64,000 bases of DNA from Streptomyces sp. f51 (GTDB lineage: Bacteria; Actinomycetota; Actinomycetes; Streptomycetales; Streptomycetaceae), in assembly GCF_037940415.1 (NCBI RefSeq), contig NZ_CP149798.1, positions 1,732,501-1,796,500 of the forward strand, given 5' to 3'. The notes under the pieces were generated by a model, which saw only the letters and a list, made by a program, of their open reading frames with translations, was not told the origin of the DNA and made no database searches. Position numbers and translations under genes: made by a program. The first letter of the stretch is position 1. Every line of letters starts with the position of its first letter. Positions 8,796 to 18,255 of this stretch are shown here, in pieces.

Positions 8796-10084
8796 TTGGC
8801 GTCCCCCTCGATCTCGGCGTTCTCGCTGTCGGCGTCCGCGGCGACGACCGCGTCGACGCCGTCGTCGTAGAGGCCGAAGTAGCGGGCGGCCGTGTCCATG
8901 TCCTTGTCGCCGCGCCCGGACAGGTTGACGACGATCAGCCCGTCCTCGCCCAGCTCCCTGCCGACCTCCAGGGCCCCGGCGAGCGCGTGGGCGCTCTCGA
9001 TGGCCGGGATGATGCCCTCGGTGCGGGAGAGCAGGCGCAGGGCCTGCATCGCCGCGTCGTCGGTGACCGCGCGGTACTCGGCCCGGCCGCTGTCCTTGAG
9101 GTAGGAGTGCTCGGGGCCGATGCCGGGGTAGTCGAGTCCGGCCGAGATCGAGTAGGGCTCGGTGATCTGGCCCTCGTCGTCCTGGAGGACGTACGACCGC
9201 GATCCGTGCAGGATGCCGGGCTCGCCCGCGGTCAGGGTCGCCGCGTGCTCGCCGGTCTCCACGCCGTGCCCGGCGGGCTCGCAGCCGATCAGGCGGACGC
9301 CGCCGTCGGGGATGAACGCGTGGAAGAGGCCGATGGCGTTGGAGCCGCCGCCGACACAGGCGACGGCCGCGTCGGGCAGCCGTCCGGCGCGCTCCAGGAT
9401 CTGCCGGCGGGCCTCGACGCCGATGACCCGGTGGAAGTCGCGGACCATGGCGGGGAAGGGGTGCGGTCCCGCGACGGTCCCGAAGAGGTAGTGGGTGTGG
9501 TCGACGTTGGCGACCCAGTCGCGGAACGCCTCGTTGATGGCGTCCTTGAGGGTGCGGGAGCCGGACTTCACGGCGATGACCTCGGCGCCGAGCATGCGCA
9601 TCCGGGCCACGTTCAACGCCTGGCGCTGCGTGTCGATCTCGCCCATGTAGATGGTGCATTCGAGGCCGAAGAGCGCGCAGGCGGTGGCCGTGGCGACGCC
9701 GTGCTGGCCCGCTCCGGTCTCGGCGATGACCCGGGTCTTGCCCATGCGCCGGGTGAGCAGGGCCTGACCGAGCACGTTGTTGATCTTGTGCGAGCCGGTG
9801 TGGTTGAGGTCCTCGCGCTTGAGGAAGATCCGCGCGCCGCCGGCGTGTTCGGCGAATCGCGGCACCTCGGTGAGGGAGCTCGGGCGTCCGGTGTAGTGGA
9901 CGAGCAGGTCGTCGAGCTCGCGGGCGAACTCGGGGTCGGCCTTGGCCTTGTCGTACTCGACGGCGACCTCGTCCACGACGGCGACCAGCGCCTCCGGGAT
10001 GAACTTGCCGCCGAAGGCGCCGAAGTAGCCCTCGGCGCTGGGGACGTGACCGTCGGGGTCGGGAATGAAGAACTCGCTGGGCAT
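8792..10084 (-). CDS. trpB: Tryptophan synthase beta chain
   Basis: A 430-aa PLP enzyme that condenses indole with serine. The PLP lysine is Lys100 in [14 protein letters not shown], followed by [12 protein letters not shown] and the phosphate-binding [10 protein letters not shown]. The start is the ATG at 10084, nine bases after GAGG and giving the usual [11 protein letters not shown]-terminus; frames running further upstream lack this support. A 300-bp hairpin-rich leader separates it from trpM, while trpA overlaps its 3' end. Acidic residues at the C-terminus ([15 protein letters not shown]) extend past the conserved core. Confidence 0.97.
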   Translation of the reverse strand: MPSEFFIPDPDGHVPSAEGYFGAFGGKFIPEALVAVVDEVAVEYDKAKADPEFARELDDLLVHYTGRPSSLTEVPRFAEHAGGARIFLKREDLNHTGSHKINNVLGQALLTRRMGKTRVIAETGAGQHGVATATACALFGLECTIYMGEIDTQRQALNVARMRMLGAEVIAVKSGSRTLKDAINEAFRDWVANVDHTHYLFGTVAGPHPFPAMVRDFHRVIGVEARRQILERAGRLPDAAVACVGGGSNAIGLFHAFIPDGGVRLIGCEPAGHGVETGEHAATLTAGEPGILHGSRSYVLQDDEGQITEPYSISAGLDYPGIGPEHSYLKDSGRAEYRAVTDDAAMQALRLLSRTEGIIPAIESAHALAGALEVGRELGEDGLIVVNLSGRGDKDMDTAARYFGLYDDGVDAVVAADADSENAEIEGDAK

Positions 10085-10297
10085 GCGGATACCTCGCAGG
10101 GGCGACAGCCCCGGTAACGGGATCGGACAGGGGTCACGGAAACCGGACGCACCCGCGCTCCACCGGCTCCGGGGACTCCCCCGGTGCCGCCGCCCGTCCT
10201 GCCGCCGCTCCACCCGCGCGCCCGACGGACGTGCCGTCGCGGGGACCGGGGTACGCCGGATTCCGGCGCGGTCCCTGTGCGGGGTGGATGCGGCCCG

Positions 10298-10373
10298 GTC
10301 CACGTGTGGCGTGGACTCTGCCCGGTCACCGCGTCGCGGTGGACCAGAACCCGGCCGGGTTCACCCGTGCGGG
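10298..10373 (-). promoter_or_regulatory. Hairpin cluster in the trpM-trpB leader
   Basis: The 300 bp between trpM and trpB hold no gene. They contain several adjacent inverted repeats: GTCCACG/CGTGGAC (10298-10316, 5-nt loop), an imperfect GGTC...GACC pair at 10324-10345, the palindrome AACCCGGCCGGGTT at 10348-10361, and CCCG-TG-CGGG at 10364-10373. The stacked hairpins directly after the trpM stop suggest RNA-level control or processing of trpBA. No run of Trp codons is seen, so a classical ribosome-mediated attenuator is not supported here. Confidence 0.4.
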
Positions 10374-10385
10374 TCGGGGCAGGCC

Positions 10386-10598
10386 CTAGCGGGCCGGGGA
10401 GGGCGTGAGCGCGCGTACGCGCTCGGGCCATCGCATGCCGTTGACCTGACCCGGCTCGTCGCCGATGACGTAACGGACCCGGCGCCCGTGCACCCGGCGC
10501 GCGGGAGCGCGGCAGCCGCGCGGACGGCAGCCGCGGGCCAGGCGCGCGTACGGGTCGCGGGCCGCCGAGGTGGCCGGGAGGGCCGTGCCGGACGGCAC
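10386..10598 (-). CDS. trpM: TrpM-like small protein of the trp operon
   Basis: A small basic, Arg-rich protein, 70 aa from the GTG at 10598. The distinctive part is the C-terminal half, RGCRPRGCRAPARRVHGRRV then YVIGDEPGQVNGMRW, which I recognise from the small gene between trpC and trpB in Streptomyces. In S. coelicolor, TrpM modulates tryptophan synthesis and development. The frame stays open to an ATG at 10802, but that N-terminal extension is Pro/Ala-rich and looks non-conserved, so the start is uncertain. No Shine-Dalgarno decides it. Location between trpC and trpB supports the name. Confidence 0.65.
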   Translation of the reverse strand: MPSGTALPATSAARDPYARLARGCRPRGCRAPARRVHGRRVRYVIGDEPGQVNGMRWPERVRALTPSPAR

Positions 10599-10809
10599 GA
10601 GGGGCCGCCCGTTGCCGGGAGGAAGGGGGTGCCCGTCCGCGGGTGCGGGCGAAAGGGTGCTCCGCGTGTCCGGGGCCGCCGCGGGCGATCCGGCCCGGGG
10701 CCCGACAAGGCCGCCCGACCGGTCCGACCCCGCGCACGCCCGTACGCCGTCGGGGCCTGGGCCCGGACGGGGTACGGCGGGGGCGAGGGTCGGGGCGGAC
10801 ACCTTCGGG

Positions 10810-11619
10810 TCAGTCCCGTCCGTGCCGCAGGGCCGGGTGGGCGCCCGCCGCCACCAGGTCGGAGACGGCCGTCTTCGGGTCGCGGCCGGTGACGAGGGAC
10901 TCGCCGACCAGGACCGCGTCGGCGCCCGCGTTGGCGTACGCGATCAGGTCGTGCGGGCCGCGGACACCGGACTCGGCGATCTTGACGATCCCGTCGGGGA
11001 TCTCCGGGGCGACCCGCTCGAACGTCGAACGGTCGACCTTCAGCGTCTTCAGGTTGCGCGCGTTGACACCGATGATCTTCGCGCCGGCGTCCACCGCGCG
11101 CTCGACCTCGTCCTCGTCGTGCACCTCGACCAGCGGGGTGAGCCCGATGGACACGGCGCGCTCGATCAGGGACTCCAGGGCGGGCTGTTCGAGGGCCGCG
11201 ACGATGAGCAGCGCCAGGTCGGCGCCGTACGCGCGGGCCTCCCACAGCTGGTACGACGTGACGATGAAGTCCTTGCGCAGCACCGGGATGTCCACCCGGG
11301 CGCGGACGGCCTCCAGATCGGCGAGCGAACCGCCGAAGCGGCGCTCCTCGGTGAGGACGGAGATGACGGCGGCGCCGCCCGCCTCGTAGTCGGCGGCCAG
11401 GGCCGCGGGGTCGGCGATCGCGGCGAGCGCGCCCTTGGAGGGGCTGGACCGCTTGACCTCGCAGATGACCTTGACGCCGTCACCCCGCAGGGCCGCGACG
11501 CCGTCCTTGGCCGCCGGAGCCTTCGCCGCGCGCTCCTTGAGCTCGTCGAGGCTGACGCGCGCCTGCCGCTCCGCGAGGTCGGCACGGACTCCGTCGATGA
11601 TCTCGTCGAGCACACTCAC
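10810..11619 (-). CDS. trpC: Indole-3-glycerol phosphate synthase
   Basis: A 269-aa TIM barrel that closes the indole ring of CdRP. It carries [10 protein letters not shown] (catalytic Glu and Lys), LRKDFIV (catalytic Lys), GVNARNL and KIAESGVRG. The start is the GTG at 11619, 9 bp after AAGGGGG; a second GTG two codons later is possible. It is the first gene of trpCMBA, preceded by two mutually exclusive small hairpins. PriA, which supplies its substrate by acting as TrpF, is encoded 12 kb away at 23.7-24.5 kb. Confidence 0.97.
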   Translation of the reverse strand: MSVLDEIIDGVRADLAERQARVSLDELKERAAKAPAAKDGVAALRGDGVKVICEVKRSSPSKGALAAIADPAALAADYEAGGAAVISVLTEERRFGGSLADLEAVRARVDIPVLRKDFIVTSYQLWEARAYGADLALLIVAALEQPALESLIERAVSIGLTPLVEVHDEDEVERAVDAGAKIIGVNARNLKTLKVDRSTFERVAPEIPDGIVKIAESGVRGPHDLIAYANAGADAVLVGESLVTGRDPKTAVSDLVAAGAHPALRHGRD

Positions 11620-11663
11620 GCGAGCGGCCCCCTTCCCTGCGGTGGACGGTTGAAGCGGTCGAT

Positions 11664-11692
11664 CGGTGACCCGGGTTCACCGTCTCTGACGG
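11664..11692 (-). promoter_or_regulatory. Two overlapping hairpins in the trpC leader
   Basis: On the transcribed strand, CCGTC-AGA-GACGG (11692-11680) is followed by CGGTGA...TCACCG (11682-11664). The two share three bases, so only one can form at a time, about 45 bp before the trpC start. A TAnnnT hexamer (minus-strand TACCAT, 11716-11711) could be the -10 box just upstream. This would suit an RNA switch, but no leader peptide is seen. Confidence 0.35.
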
Positions 11693-11784
11693 AAAAGTCG
11701 GGTCACTGCGATGGTATCCGGAGGAAGGCGTAGCCCTCGCATCCGGTTGACGCCGGTCCCACTACCTGGACATTTGTCATTTGA

Positions 11785-12234
11785 TCAAGGGTGCAGCCAG
11801 CCGCCTGAGGGAAGATTCCGGACAACGGTGAAGACCAGCGTCAACGCGCCGAGACTCCACAGGTGGACCGGTCCCGCCTCGAACCGCGCCGGACGTCCGC
11901 GCGCCGCGCGGATCACCCAGACGGACCACAGCACCGCGAAGGCGAGATAGCCGCCGACGGCGAGCGCGTTGTCCGTGAGCGCCGTGGCGAGGTCGCCGTG
12001 GACGAAGGCGTGCGCGCTGCGCAGACCGCCGCAGCCGGGGCAGTACAGGCCGGTGAGGCGGAACAGCGGGCAGACGGGGTAGTGGCCGGGCTCGTTGGGG
12101 TCGACCGCCCCGACGTAGGCGAAGGCCCCGGCGACGGCCGCGAGCAGCCCGCCGGGAACGGCGAGCCGCCGCAGGACGCCCGCGTCCGGCCCGGTCCGCG
12201 TCACCCTCTGGGATTCGGCGTTCACGCGACGCAT
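11785..12234 (-). CDS. DUF2752 membrane protein
   Basis: A 149-aa membrane protein with about three hydrophobic segments. The conserved DUF2752 core is CPLFRLTGLYCPGCGGLRSA, three cysteines around PGCGGxR, followed by HGDLATALTDN. The function of the family is unknown; the Cys-rich motif could bind metal or act in redox chemistry, but this is a guess. It lies between trpC and other membrane genes of the trp region, 165 bp upstream of trpC on the same strand. Confidence 0.85.
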   Translation of the reverse strand: MRRVNAESQRVTRTGPDAGVLRRLAVPGGLLAAVAGAFAYVGAVDPNEPGHYPVCPLFRLTGLYCPGCGGLRSAHAFVHGDLATALTDNALAVGGYLAFAVLWSVWVIRAARGRPARFEAGPVHLWSLGALTLVFTVVRNLPSGGWLHP

Positions 12235-12356
12235 TCTGCCCCTCGCGCGGGGCGGGCGCTCGCCCGGGTGCGCGGAGGGCGGGTCCGGGTGCCCGGGTAC
12301 ACGGAAGGCGGCCCCGGCAGGTGTGCCCGGGCCGCCTTCCGTACAGCCTCAGTGGC

Positions 12357-12602
12357 TCAGGCGTCGGCGCTCACGGTCGAGCGCGCGGTGTTCGCGGGGT
12401 GCGGGGCGGCCTTCGGCTGGCCGAGGCCCATGCTGCGCATGATCAGGCCCACGACACCACCGAGGACGACGACGACCATGCCGGCCCAGAAGCCCAGCGG
12501 CTGGGCCTTGACCATGAAGGCACCCGCGACGCAGAAACCGATGAAGGCGATGATGACACCGGTCCAGGCGGCCGGGGTGTGACCGTGGCTGCTGCCCGCC
12601 AT
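12357..12602 (-). CDS. Small HGxxPAAW-family membrane protein
   Basis: An 81-aa protein with the N-terminal signature HGHTPAAW followed by two membrane helices (about residues 15-33 and 38-58). Actinobacteria keep this small protein beside trp genes; its role is unknown. The ATG at 12602 is chosen because GAGGAG lies 5-6 bp upstream on the minus strand; a longer frame to 12668 has no such support. The gene is separated from its neighbours by about 120 and 145 bp, so it may have its own promoter. Confidence 0.82.
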   Translation of the reverse strand: MAGSSHGHTPAAWTGVIIAFIGFCVAGAFMVKAQPLGFWAGMVVVVLGGVVGLIMRSMGLGQPKAAPHPANTARSTVSADA

Positions 12603-12713
12603 GACTTGCTCCTCGTTGCAGTATGCGTGTGTGAGTCGGACGCTCGCCGTCCATTGTCCCGTACGCACGGGTCAGGTGTGAGCGGGGGGTCACTCCTCGC
12701 GCGCCTGTCCTGG

Positions 12714-12725
12714 CCCCTTCGGGGG
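12714..12725 (-). terminator. Small UUCG-loop hairpin
   Basis: CCCC-TTCG-GGGG lies 22 bp downstream of the stop of the Trp-associated membrane protein gene. On the minus strand the loop reads CGAA. Its position suits a weak terminator. Confidence 0.35.
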
Positions 12726-12747
12726 GCGCGGACCTCGCGCGCGGGTT

Positions 12748-13401
12748 CTAGGTCCCGGCCGGGTCGGGGCCGGTCGGGTCCTCGCCGCGGTCGAGGGCCT
12801 TCCAGATGTCCTCGGGGCGGTCCGGGTCCACGGGCCTGGCCTTGCGGGGCCGGGGCCTGCCGTCGCGCTCGTAGCGGCCGGACATGGCGGGCCAGGAGCT
12901 GCCGTGGCGCAGCGCGAGCAGCCCGGCGAGCAGGATGAGCGCGCCGCCCGCCACGGCCACGTACGGCCAGAGGGTGTGGCTGAGCCCGGTCGCGGTGGCG
13001 GCGGTGTTGCCGGAGGCGGCGGCGGCCCGCTCGTCGAGGGCGGCGCTGTCGCTCGCGCCGAGGAAGGCGGCGACGACGATGCCGGCGCCGGAGAGCGCGA
13101 GCAGCGCGGAGACCAGGAGGCGGCCGGAGCGGCGGACGGCGAAGACGGCGACGAGCGCGGCGAGGCCGACTATCGCGAGCGCCGCGGGCACACCCGTGAT
13201 GTCGCTGCCCTTGGCGGTCAGCGGGAAGTCGCCGCCGGCCACGGTCGCGGTCCCCCGCGCCCAGCTCTGCCGGGTGGCGAGCAGGGCCACGGCCGCGCCG
13301 AGCGCGCCGCTCGTCAGGGTCACGGCAAGGCTGCGGCGGCCGGACCGGGCGGGTCCCGCGGCTTCGGTTCGGGGGTGAGGAACAGCAGTCACAGACCCCA
13401 C
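12748..13401 (-). CDS. Trp-biosynthesis-associated membrane protein (Trp_oprn_chp family)
   Basis: A 217-aa polytopic membrane protein with about four helices, hydrophilic ends and a basic C-terminal tail (RYERDGRPRPRKAR). Size, topology and position next to trpE fit the actinobacterial 'trp operon associated membrane protein' family, whose function is unknown. GTG codons at 13401 and 13392 are both possible starts. It lies downstream of trpE, separated by a 363-bp repeat-rich spacer with a hairpin. Confidence 0.78.
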   Translation of the reverse strand: MGSVTAVPHPRTEAAGPARSGRRSLAVTLTSGALGAAVALLATRQSWARGTATVAGGDFPLTAKGSDITGVPAALAIVGLAALVAVFAVRRSGRLLVSALLALSGAGIVVAAFLGASDSAALDERAAAASGNTAATATGLSHTLWPYVAVAGGALILLAGLLALRHGSSWPAMSGRYERDGRPRPRKARPVDPDRPEDIWKALDRGEDPTGPDPAGT

Positions 13402-13512
13402 TATCGCCTGAACCCCGGGCGAACCGTCAGTCGGGGTTGCGTGACCCTCGTCCTATCGGCCGCGGTCCGCCCGGTGTTCCCCGCTCCCGGACACAGCCGC
13501 GTGACAGCGGGT

Positions 13513-13613
13513 GGACAGCCGCCGTACAGCCCGGGACACAGCCGCAGGACAGCCGCCGTACAGCCCGGGACACAGCCGCGGGACGGCCGCCGTACGGCCC
13601 GGGACACGGCCGG
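13513..13613. repeat. Three tandem 34-bp repeats downstream of trpE
   Basis: The spacer 13402-13764 contains no convincing gene. Inside it a 34-bp unit starting GGACAGCCGCCGTACAGCCC repeats at 13513, 13547 and 13581. The first two differ only at the last base; the third carries A-to-G changes. A piece of the unit (ACACAGCCGC) also occurs at 13491. Several frames stay open across it, giving Arg/Pro/Gly-rich translations typical of non-coding high-GC DNA. Confidence 0.8.
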
Positions 13614-13635
13614 GGCGCACGCCGGGCGCCCCGGC

Positions 13636-13656
13636 GGGGTGTACGCCGTACACCCC
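13636..13656 (-). terminator. Hairpin downstream of trpE
   Basis: GGGGTGTAC and GTACACCCC form a perfect 9-bp stem with a 3-nt loop, 108 bp after the trpE stop. A direct copy of GGCGGGGTGTAC follows at 13658-13669. It may end the hisI-trpE transcript. Confidence 0.5.
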
Positions 13657-13764
13657 GGCGGGGTGTACGGGGAGCGCCCGTCGGGGTGCACGGGAACCCC
13701 ACCGGCCGGGTGCGAGGCGACCGCCCCGGCCGGCCGCACGAGGGCAGCCCGCCGGGGCGTCGCG

Positions 13765-15252
13765 CTACCGCCCGAGGCGGTTGGCCGTGTGGACCGCGCG
13801 CAGGACCGCCGCCGCCTTGTTGCGGCACTCGTCGTCCTCCGCCTGCGGGACCGAGTCGGCGACGATGCCGGCACCGGCCTGGACGTAGGCGGTGCCGTCG
13901 CGCAGCAGGGCCGTACGGATGGCGATGGCGGTGTCGGAGTCGCCGGCGAAGTCGAGATAGCCGACGCAGCCGCCGTACAGCCCGCGCCGGGACGGCTCCA
14001 GTTCGTCGATGATCTGCATCGCGCGCGGCTTGGGCGCGCCGGAGAGGGTGCCGGCGGGGAAGCAGGCGGTGAGCACGTCGAAGGCCGTTCGGCCCGCGGC
14101 GACCCGGCCGGTCACCGTGGAGACGATGTGCATGACGTGCGAGTACCGCTCGATGGACATGAAGTCGACGACCTCGACGGAGCCGGGCTCGCAGACCCGT
14201 CCGAGGTCGTTGCGCCCGAGGTCGACGAGCATGAGGTGCTCGGCGCGCTCCTTGGGGTCGGCGATCAGTTCGTCGGCGAGGGCCTGGTCGTCCTGGACGG
14301 TCGCGCCCCGCGGCCGGGTGCCCGCGATGGGGTGCACCATGGCCTGTCCGCCCTCGACCTTGACCAGGGCTTCCGGGGAGGAGCCGACGACGTCGAAGCC
14401 GTCGAAGCGGAACAGGTACATGTACGGGGAGGGGTTGGTCGCCCTCAGGACCCTGTAGACGTCCAGCGCGCTCGCCGTGCACGGGGTCTCGAAGCGCTGG
14501 GAGGGGACGACCTGGAAGGCCTCCCCGGCCCGGATGCGCTCCTTGATGTCCTCGACGGCGTCCTGGAAGTCCGGGCCGCCCCAGAGCGCGGTGTACTCGG
14601 GGAGTTCGGAGGGCGGGAGCGCGGCGGGCGGCTGGGACACCGCGCGCGAGAGGTCGGCCTCCATGGCGTCGAGCCGGGCGACGGCGTCCGCGTACGCCTC
14701 GTCGACGCCCGTGTCGAGGTCGTTGTGGTTGATCGCGTTGGCGATCAGCTGGACCGAGCCGTCCCAGTGGTCCAGGACCGCGAGGTCGCTGGTGAGCAGC
14801 ATGGTCAGCTCGGGCAGCTTGAGGTCGTCCCGCTCGCCGGGGCCGATCTTCTCCAGGCGGCGCACGATGTCGTAGCCCAGATAGCCGACCATGCCGCCGG
14901 TGAACGGGGGCAGCCCCTCGGTGCCCGGGGTGTGCAGCGCCTCGATGGTGGCGCGCAGGGCCGCGAGCGGATCGCCGTCGACGGGGACGCCGACCGGCGG
15001 GGCGCCGAGCCAGTGCGCCTGTCCGTCGCGTTCGGTGAGGGTCGCGGCGGAGCGGACGCCCACGAAGGAGTAGCGGGACCAGGACAGGGAGGTGCGGCCG
15101 TTCTCCGCGGATTCGAGCAGGAACGTGCCGGGGCGCTCGGCGGCCAGCTTGCGGTACAGCGCGACCGGCGTGTCGCCGTCCGCGAGCAGTTTGCGGCTGA
15201 CGGGGATGACGCGGCGGTCGGTGGCCAGCTTGCGGAACGTCTCGAGATCCAT
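13765..15252 (-). CDS. trpE: Anthranilate synthase component I
   Basis: A 495-aa chorismate-utilising enzyme that makes anthranilate with a separate glutamine amidotransferase, which is not in this window. The feedback-site motif LLESA is near residue 45. The catalytic domain shows [30 protein letters not shown] and [23 protein letters not shown]. The ATG at 15252 follows the hisI stop by only 11 bp, so trpE is probably co-transcribed with histidine gene hisI. No attenuator or Trp-rich leader is seen just before it. Confidence 0.97.
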   Translation of the reverse strand: MDLETFRKLATDRRVIPVSRKLLADGDTPVALYRKLAAERPGTFLLESAENGRTSLSWSRYSFVGVRSAATLTERDGQAHWLGAPPVGVPVDGDPLAALRATIEALHTPGTEGLPPFTGGMVGYLGYDIVRRLEKIGPGERDDLKLPELTMLLTSDLAVLDHWDGSVQLIANAINHNDLDTGVDEAYADAVARLDAMEADLSRAVSQPPAALPPSELPEYTALWGGPDFQDAVEDIKERIRAGEAFQVVPSQRFETPCTASALDVYRVLRATNPSPYMYLFRFDGFDVVGSSPEALVKVEGGQAMVHPIAGTRPRGATVQDDQALADELIADPKERAEHLMLVDLGRNDLGRVCEPGSVEVVDFMSIERYSHVMHIVSTVTGRVAAGRTAFDVLTACFPAGTLSGAPKPRAMQIIDELEPSRRGLYGGCVGYLDFAGDSDTAIAIRTALLRDGTAYVQAGAGIVADSVPQAEDDECRNKAAAVLRAVHTANRLGR

Positions 15253-15263
15253 GGCGGCTGACC

Positions 15264-15677
15264 TTACTGATTCCCGGCCGGGGCACCGGAATCGGCGCTC
15301 TGGGCCCTGTCGCCGGTGTCCCCCAGCAGCACGTCGGCGTCGAAGCAGGTGCGGGCTCCGGTGTGGCAGGCGGCGCCCACCTGGTCGACCCGCACCAGCA
15401 GGGTGTCGGCGTCGCAGTCCAGGGCGACGGACTTCACGTGCTGGAAGTGGCCGGAGGTGTCGCCCTTGACCCAGTACTCCCGGCGGCTGCGCGACCAGTA
15501 CGTGCAGCGGCCCGTGGTGAGGGTGCGGTGCAGTGCCTCGTCGTCCATCCAGCCGAGCATCAGCACCTCACCGGTGTCGTACTGCTGGGCGATGGCGGGG
15601 ACGAGTCCGTCGGCGCTGCGCTTGAGGCGTGCGGCGATCTCGGGGTCCAGGCTGCTGGCGGGAGGCGTGCTGGTCAT
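15264..15677 (-). CDS. hisI: Phosphoribosyl-AMP cyclohydrolase
   Basis: About 137 aa; catalyses the third step of histidine synthesis, opening the adenine ring of PR-AMP with Zn2+ and Mg2+. The metal motifs are [13 protein letters not shown] and CHTGARTCF. The start is set at the ATG at 15677 (MTSTPP); an ATG three codons upstream is equally possible and neither has a good Shine-Dalgarno. It stands apart from the main his operon and directly precedes trpE, an arrangement that puts one step of each pathway on one message. Confidence 0.94.
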   Translation of the reverse strand: MTSTPPASSLDPEIAARLKRSADGLVPAIAQQYDTGEVLMLGWMDDEALHRTLTTGRCTYWSRSRREYWVKGDTSGHFQHVKSVALDCDADTLLVRVDQVGAACHTGARTCFDADVLLGDTGDRAQSADSGAPAGNQ

Positions 15678-15820
15678 GGGTGCCATTGTGCCGCGCCGGG
15701 CCGTCGCTCCCGGCCGTTGTCCACAGGCCGGACCGGTGCGTTCGTCCACAGGCGGGGCGCGGCCGGTTCCGCCGCGCCCTCCACTGGGCGGAGCGGGTGC
15801 CCGGTCGTAGGCTGGCTTGC

Positions 15821-16456
15821 ATGTCGACCCATGCGAAGCGCGAACGGCTCCTTCTGGCCGATCTGTTGGACGCCGTGGGGCCGGACGCCCCGACCCTGTG
15901 CGAGGGCTGGAACAGCCGGGACCTCGCCGCCCATGTGGTGGTGCGCGAGCGGCGCCTGGACGCCGCGGGCGGTGTCGTCGTCAAACAGCTCGCGTCCCGG
16001 CTGGAGCGGGTGATGGCGGAGTTCGCCGAGAAGCCGTACGAGGAGCTGATCCAGCTGATCCGTACGGGGCCGCCGCGGTTCTCGCCGTTCTCCCTGAAGC
16101 AGGTGGACGAGGCGTCGAACGTGGTGGAGTTCTACGTCCACACCGAGGACGTGCGGCGGGCCCAGCCCGGCTGGACGCCGCGCGAGCTGGACCCGGTGTT
16201 CCAGGAGGCCCTGTGGTCGCGCCTGGAGCGCACGGCCCGGCTGATGGGCCGTGGCGCCCCCACGGGTGTGGTGCTGCGCCGCCCGAACGGCCAGACGGCG
16301 GTGCTGAACAAGGGGACGCCGGTGGTGACGGTGACGGGCGAGCCCTCGGAGCTGCTGCTGTTCGCGTTCGGCCGGCAGAGCGTCGCGGACGTGGAGCTGG
16401 ACGGCGACAAGGACGCGATCACCAAGCTGCACGAGGCGAAGCAGCTGGGGATCTGA
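15821..16456 (+). CDS. TIGR03085-type DinB-like metal-binding protein
   Basis: A 211-aa protein with the N-terminal helical-bundle signature [20 protein letters not shown]...[11 protein letters not shown] and the later HTEDVRR, as in the maleylpyruvate isomerase/DinB-like superfamily where three histidines bind a metal. Function is unknown; relatives include mycothiol-dependent enzymes. The ATG at 15821 has no Shine-Dalgarno, but TAGGCT sits exactly 7 bp upstream, as expected for a leaderless transcript. It diverges from hisI. Confidence 0.82.
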   Translation: MSTHAKRERLLLADLLDAVGPDAPTLCEGWNSRDLAAHVVVRERRLDAAGGVVVKQLASRLERVMAEFAEKPYEELIQLIRTGPPRFSPFSLKQVDEASNVVEFYVHTEDVRRAQPGWTPRELDPVFQEALWSRLERTARLMGRGAPTGVVLRRPNGQTAVLNKGTPVVTVTGEPSELLLFAFGRQSVADVELDGDKDAITKLHEAKQLGI

Positions 16457-16702
16457 CGGCGGCCCGAGGTGGCCGGGATCAGCGGGGCAGTTCGGCGCGC
16501 CGCAGGTCCCGCACGCCCAGGGTGAGCACCCCGCGGAGGCCGCACACGGCGGCGCTGTGAGCGCGCCCCGGCGGGGTGGGCGTCCCGGGCGGCGTGAGGG
16601 GGCCGGGGCGGGCGGCGTGAGGGGGCCGGAGCGGGCGGCGTGAGGGGCCGGGCGTGAGGGGCCGGGCGCGAGGGGGCCTGGGCCGGTGGGGTCGCGGGGC
16701 CC
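16457..16702. repeat. Low-complexity spacer with short direct repeats
   Basis: The spacer between two converging genes holds no gene that I can support. From about 16565 to 16690 it is a run of imperfect repeats built on GGCGTGAGGGGGCCGG and GGGCGTGAGGGGCC. No clear terminator hairpin is visible. Confidence 0.6.
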
Positions 16703-18142
16703 TCAGGGGTCGAGCAGCGTGTGTGCCGCCAGGGCCAGGGACAGTTCCACGACGTCCGCGGGGCGGGTCAGGGAGCGGCCGGTGAGCTGCTCGCAGCGGC
16801 GCAGCCTGTTCAGGACGGTGTTGCGGTGGCAGTAGAGGCGGCCCGCGGCCCGCTGGGCGGAGCCGTCGCTGTCGAGCCAGACCGTCAGCGTGTCGAGCAT
16901 GACGTCCCGGTCGGACATCTCCAGTCGCAGCAGTGGCCCGAGGACCCGCTCGGACAGGGCCGCGCCGAGGACCGGCGCGGAGACGACGAGCGCGGCGGGC
17001 AGATGCTCCTCCAGCACGACGGTCCCGCCGGAGCGCGGACAGGCGCGCAGCGCCGTGTCGGCCAGACGGCGGGCGTCACCGACCGCCGCGAGCCCCTCCA
17101 CGACCGGGCTCACCCCGACCCGCGCGACCCGCGGAGCGGTCAGGCGGCGGGCGATCTCCGAGGCGTCCACCTCGGACCCGTGTGCCCCGGGGTACGTCCC
17201 GTCCGAGCCGTCCGGGCCGCCATCGACTCCGGGGCCCTCCTCGTTCACCGGGGCCGGAGCAGGGTCCGGAGTGGACGCGGGTCCGGGATCGGCGTCGAAG
17301 GGGCCGCGCCCGCGACCGGTGCGGTCCCCGTCGTGGGAGCGGTCGCCGAGCAGGACGATGCCGTAACCGCCCTCGCTGTCCCGGTCGCGGTCGCGGTGCC
17401 AGAGGATCCGCAGGCCCGAGAGGCGCACCTGGCCGCGTACGTCCGTGAAACCCCGGCCGGCGGGCAGGCGGACCAGCACCACCGCGTACCGGCCCTGTTC
17501 GGGAAGGCCGAGGGCGGCCGCGGTGGCCGGCAGGTCGGCGATCCGGGCGGTGCCGTCGAGGAGCGCGGCCGTCATCAGCCGCAGCCGGTTCTCCCGGCGC
17601 CACATCAGCTCGCGCTCGGTCTGCCGGTAGGCGTCGGTGACGACGGCGCAGTGGTCGTCGACGAAGTTCCAGACGTCGGCGGCCACGTGCACGAGCAGGC
17701 GTGCGTCGGCGGGGTGGCGGCGGGTCGTCTCGTCGACGAGTTCCTGCCAGATCATGCCGCCGCCCAGCCGGAAGGCGCGCAGCAGGGCGTCCAGCGGAAG
17801 GCCGCGTTCGGCGCGGGCCCTGCCGATGGCCCAGGAGCAGCGGTGGGCGTCCTCGCGCAGCTCACCGGGCCGGATCAGGGATCCGACGTTGAGCTTCAGC
17901 GAGCGCCGCACCTCGTCACGGACGCTTTCGGCGTCCGCCTCCACGGCCGCCCGGTAGGCGGGTTCGCGCGCCACCAGCAGGTCCACGAGGCGTTCGGAGA
18001 GTTCGGGCAGCCCCGCCATCAGCGCCCGGGCGGCGCGGTGCAGCACCGAGAGGGCCTCCGCGTCGACGGCCGGGCGGGCGGCGGGTACCGGGGGCCGCGG
18101 TCCGGCCTCGGACCGGACATGGGCGGGTACGAGGTGCTGCAT
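16703..18142 (-). CDS. PucR/CdaR-type helix-turn-helix transcriptional regulator
   Basis: A 479-aa regulator. The N-terminal half is a helical sensor-like region (about residues 30-190), followed by a GGDEF-like middle domain. That domain is interrupted near 260-320 by a Pro/Asp/Gly-rich insert. The C-terminal HTH_30 domain reads DTLTVWLDSDGSAQRAAGRL and then HRNTVLNRLRRCEQLTGR, the hallmark of PucR/CdaR proteins. The ATG at 18142 is preceded 7 bp upstream by GGAGG. Target genes are unknown; the nearest divergent or downstream genes give no clear clue. Confidence 0.85.
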   Translation of the reverse strand: MQHLVPAHVRSEAGPRPPVPAARPAVDAEALSVLHRAARALMAGLPELSERLVDLLVAREPAYRAAVEADAESVRDEVRRSLKLNVGSLIRPGELREDAHRCSWAIGRARAERGLPLDALLRAFRLGGGMIWQELVDETTRRHPADARLLVHVAADVWNFVDDHCAVVTDAYRQTERELMWRRENRLRLMTAALLDGTARIADLPATAAALGLPEQGRYAVVLVRLPAGRGFTDVRGQVRLSGLRILWHRDRDRDSEGGYGIVLLGDRSHDGDRTGRGRGPFDADPGPASTPDPAPAPVNEEGPGVDGGPDGSDGTYPGAHGSEVDASEIARRLTAPRVARVGVSPVVEGLAAVGDARRLADTALRACPRSGGTVVLEEHLPAALVVSAPVLGAALSERVLGPLLRLEMSDRDVMLDTLTVWLDSDGSAQRAAGRLYCHRNTVLNRLRRCEQLTGRSLTRPADVVELSLALAAHTLLDP

Positions 18143-18255
18143 CGCTGTCCTCCACCGGGTCGGCTCGGTCGGACCGCCCGGTCGGGCCGACGCGCGGCAC
18201 ACCGGTGCTCCGGACCTCTCTGATCCCGCAGGATGGCATACCGCCCGGTCGGTAC

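Noticed and set aside
11620..11784. Classical Trp-codon leader peptide for trpC
   Set aside because: No short frame with consecutive Trp codons is present; only small hairpins are seen.
13402..13764. Coding gene in the spacer after trpE
   Set aside because: All open frames are Arg/Pro/Gly-rich, cross tandem repeats and lack ribosome sites.
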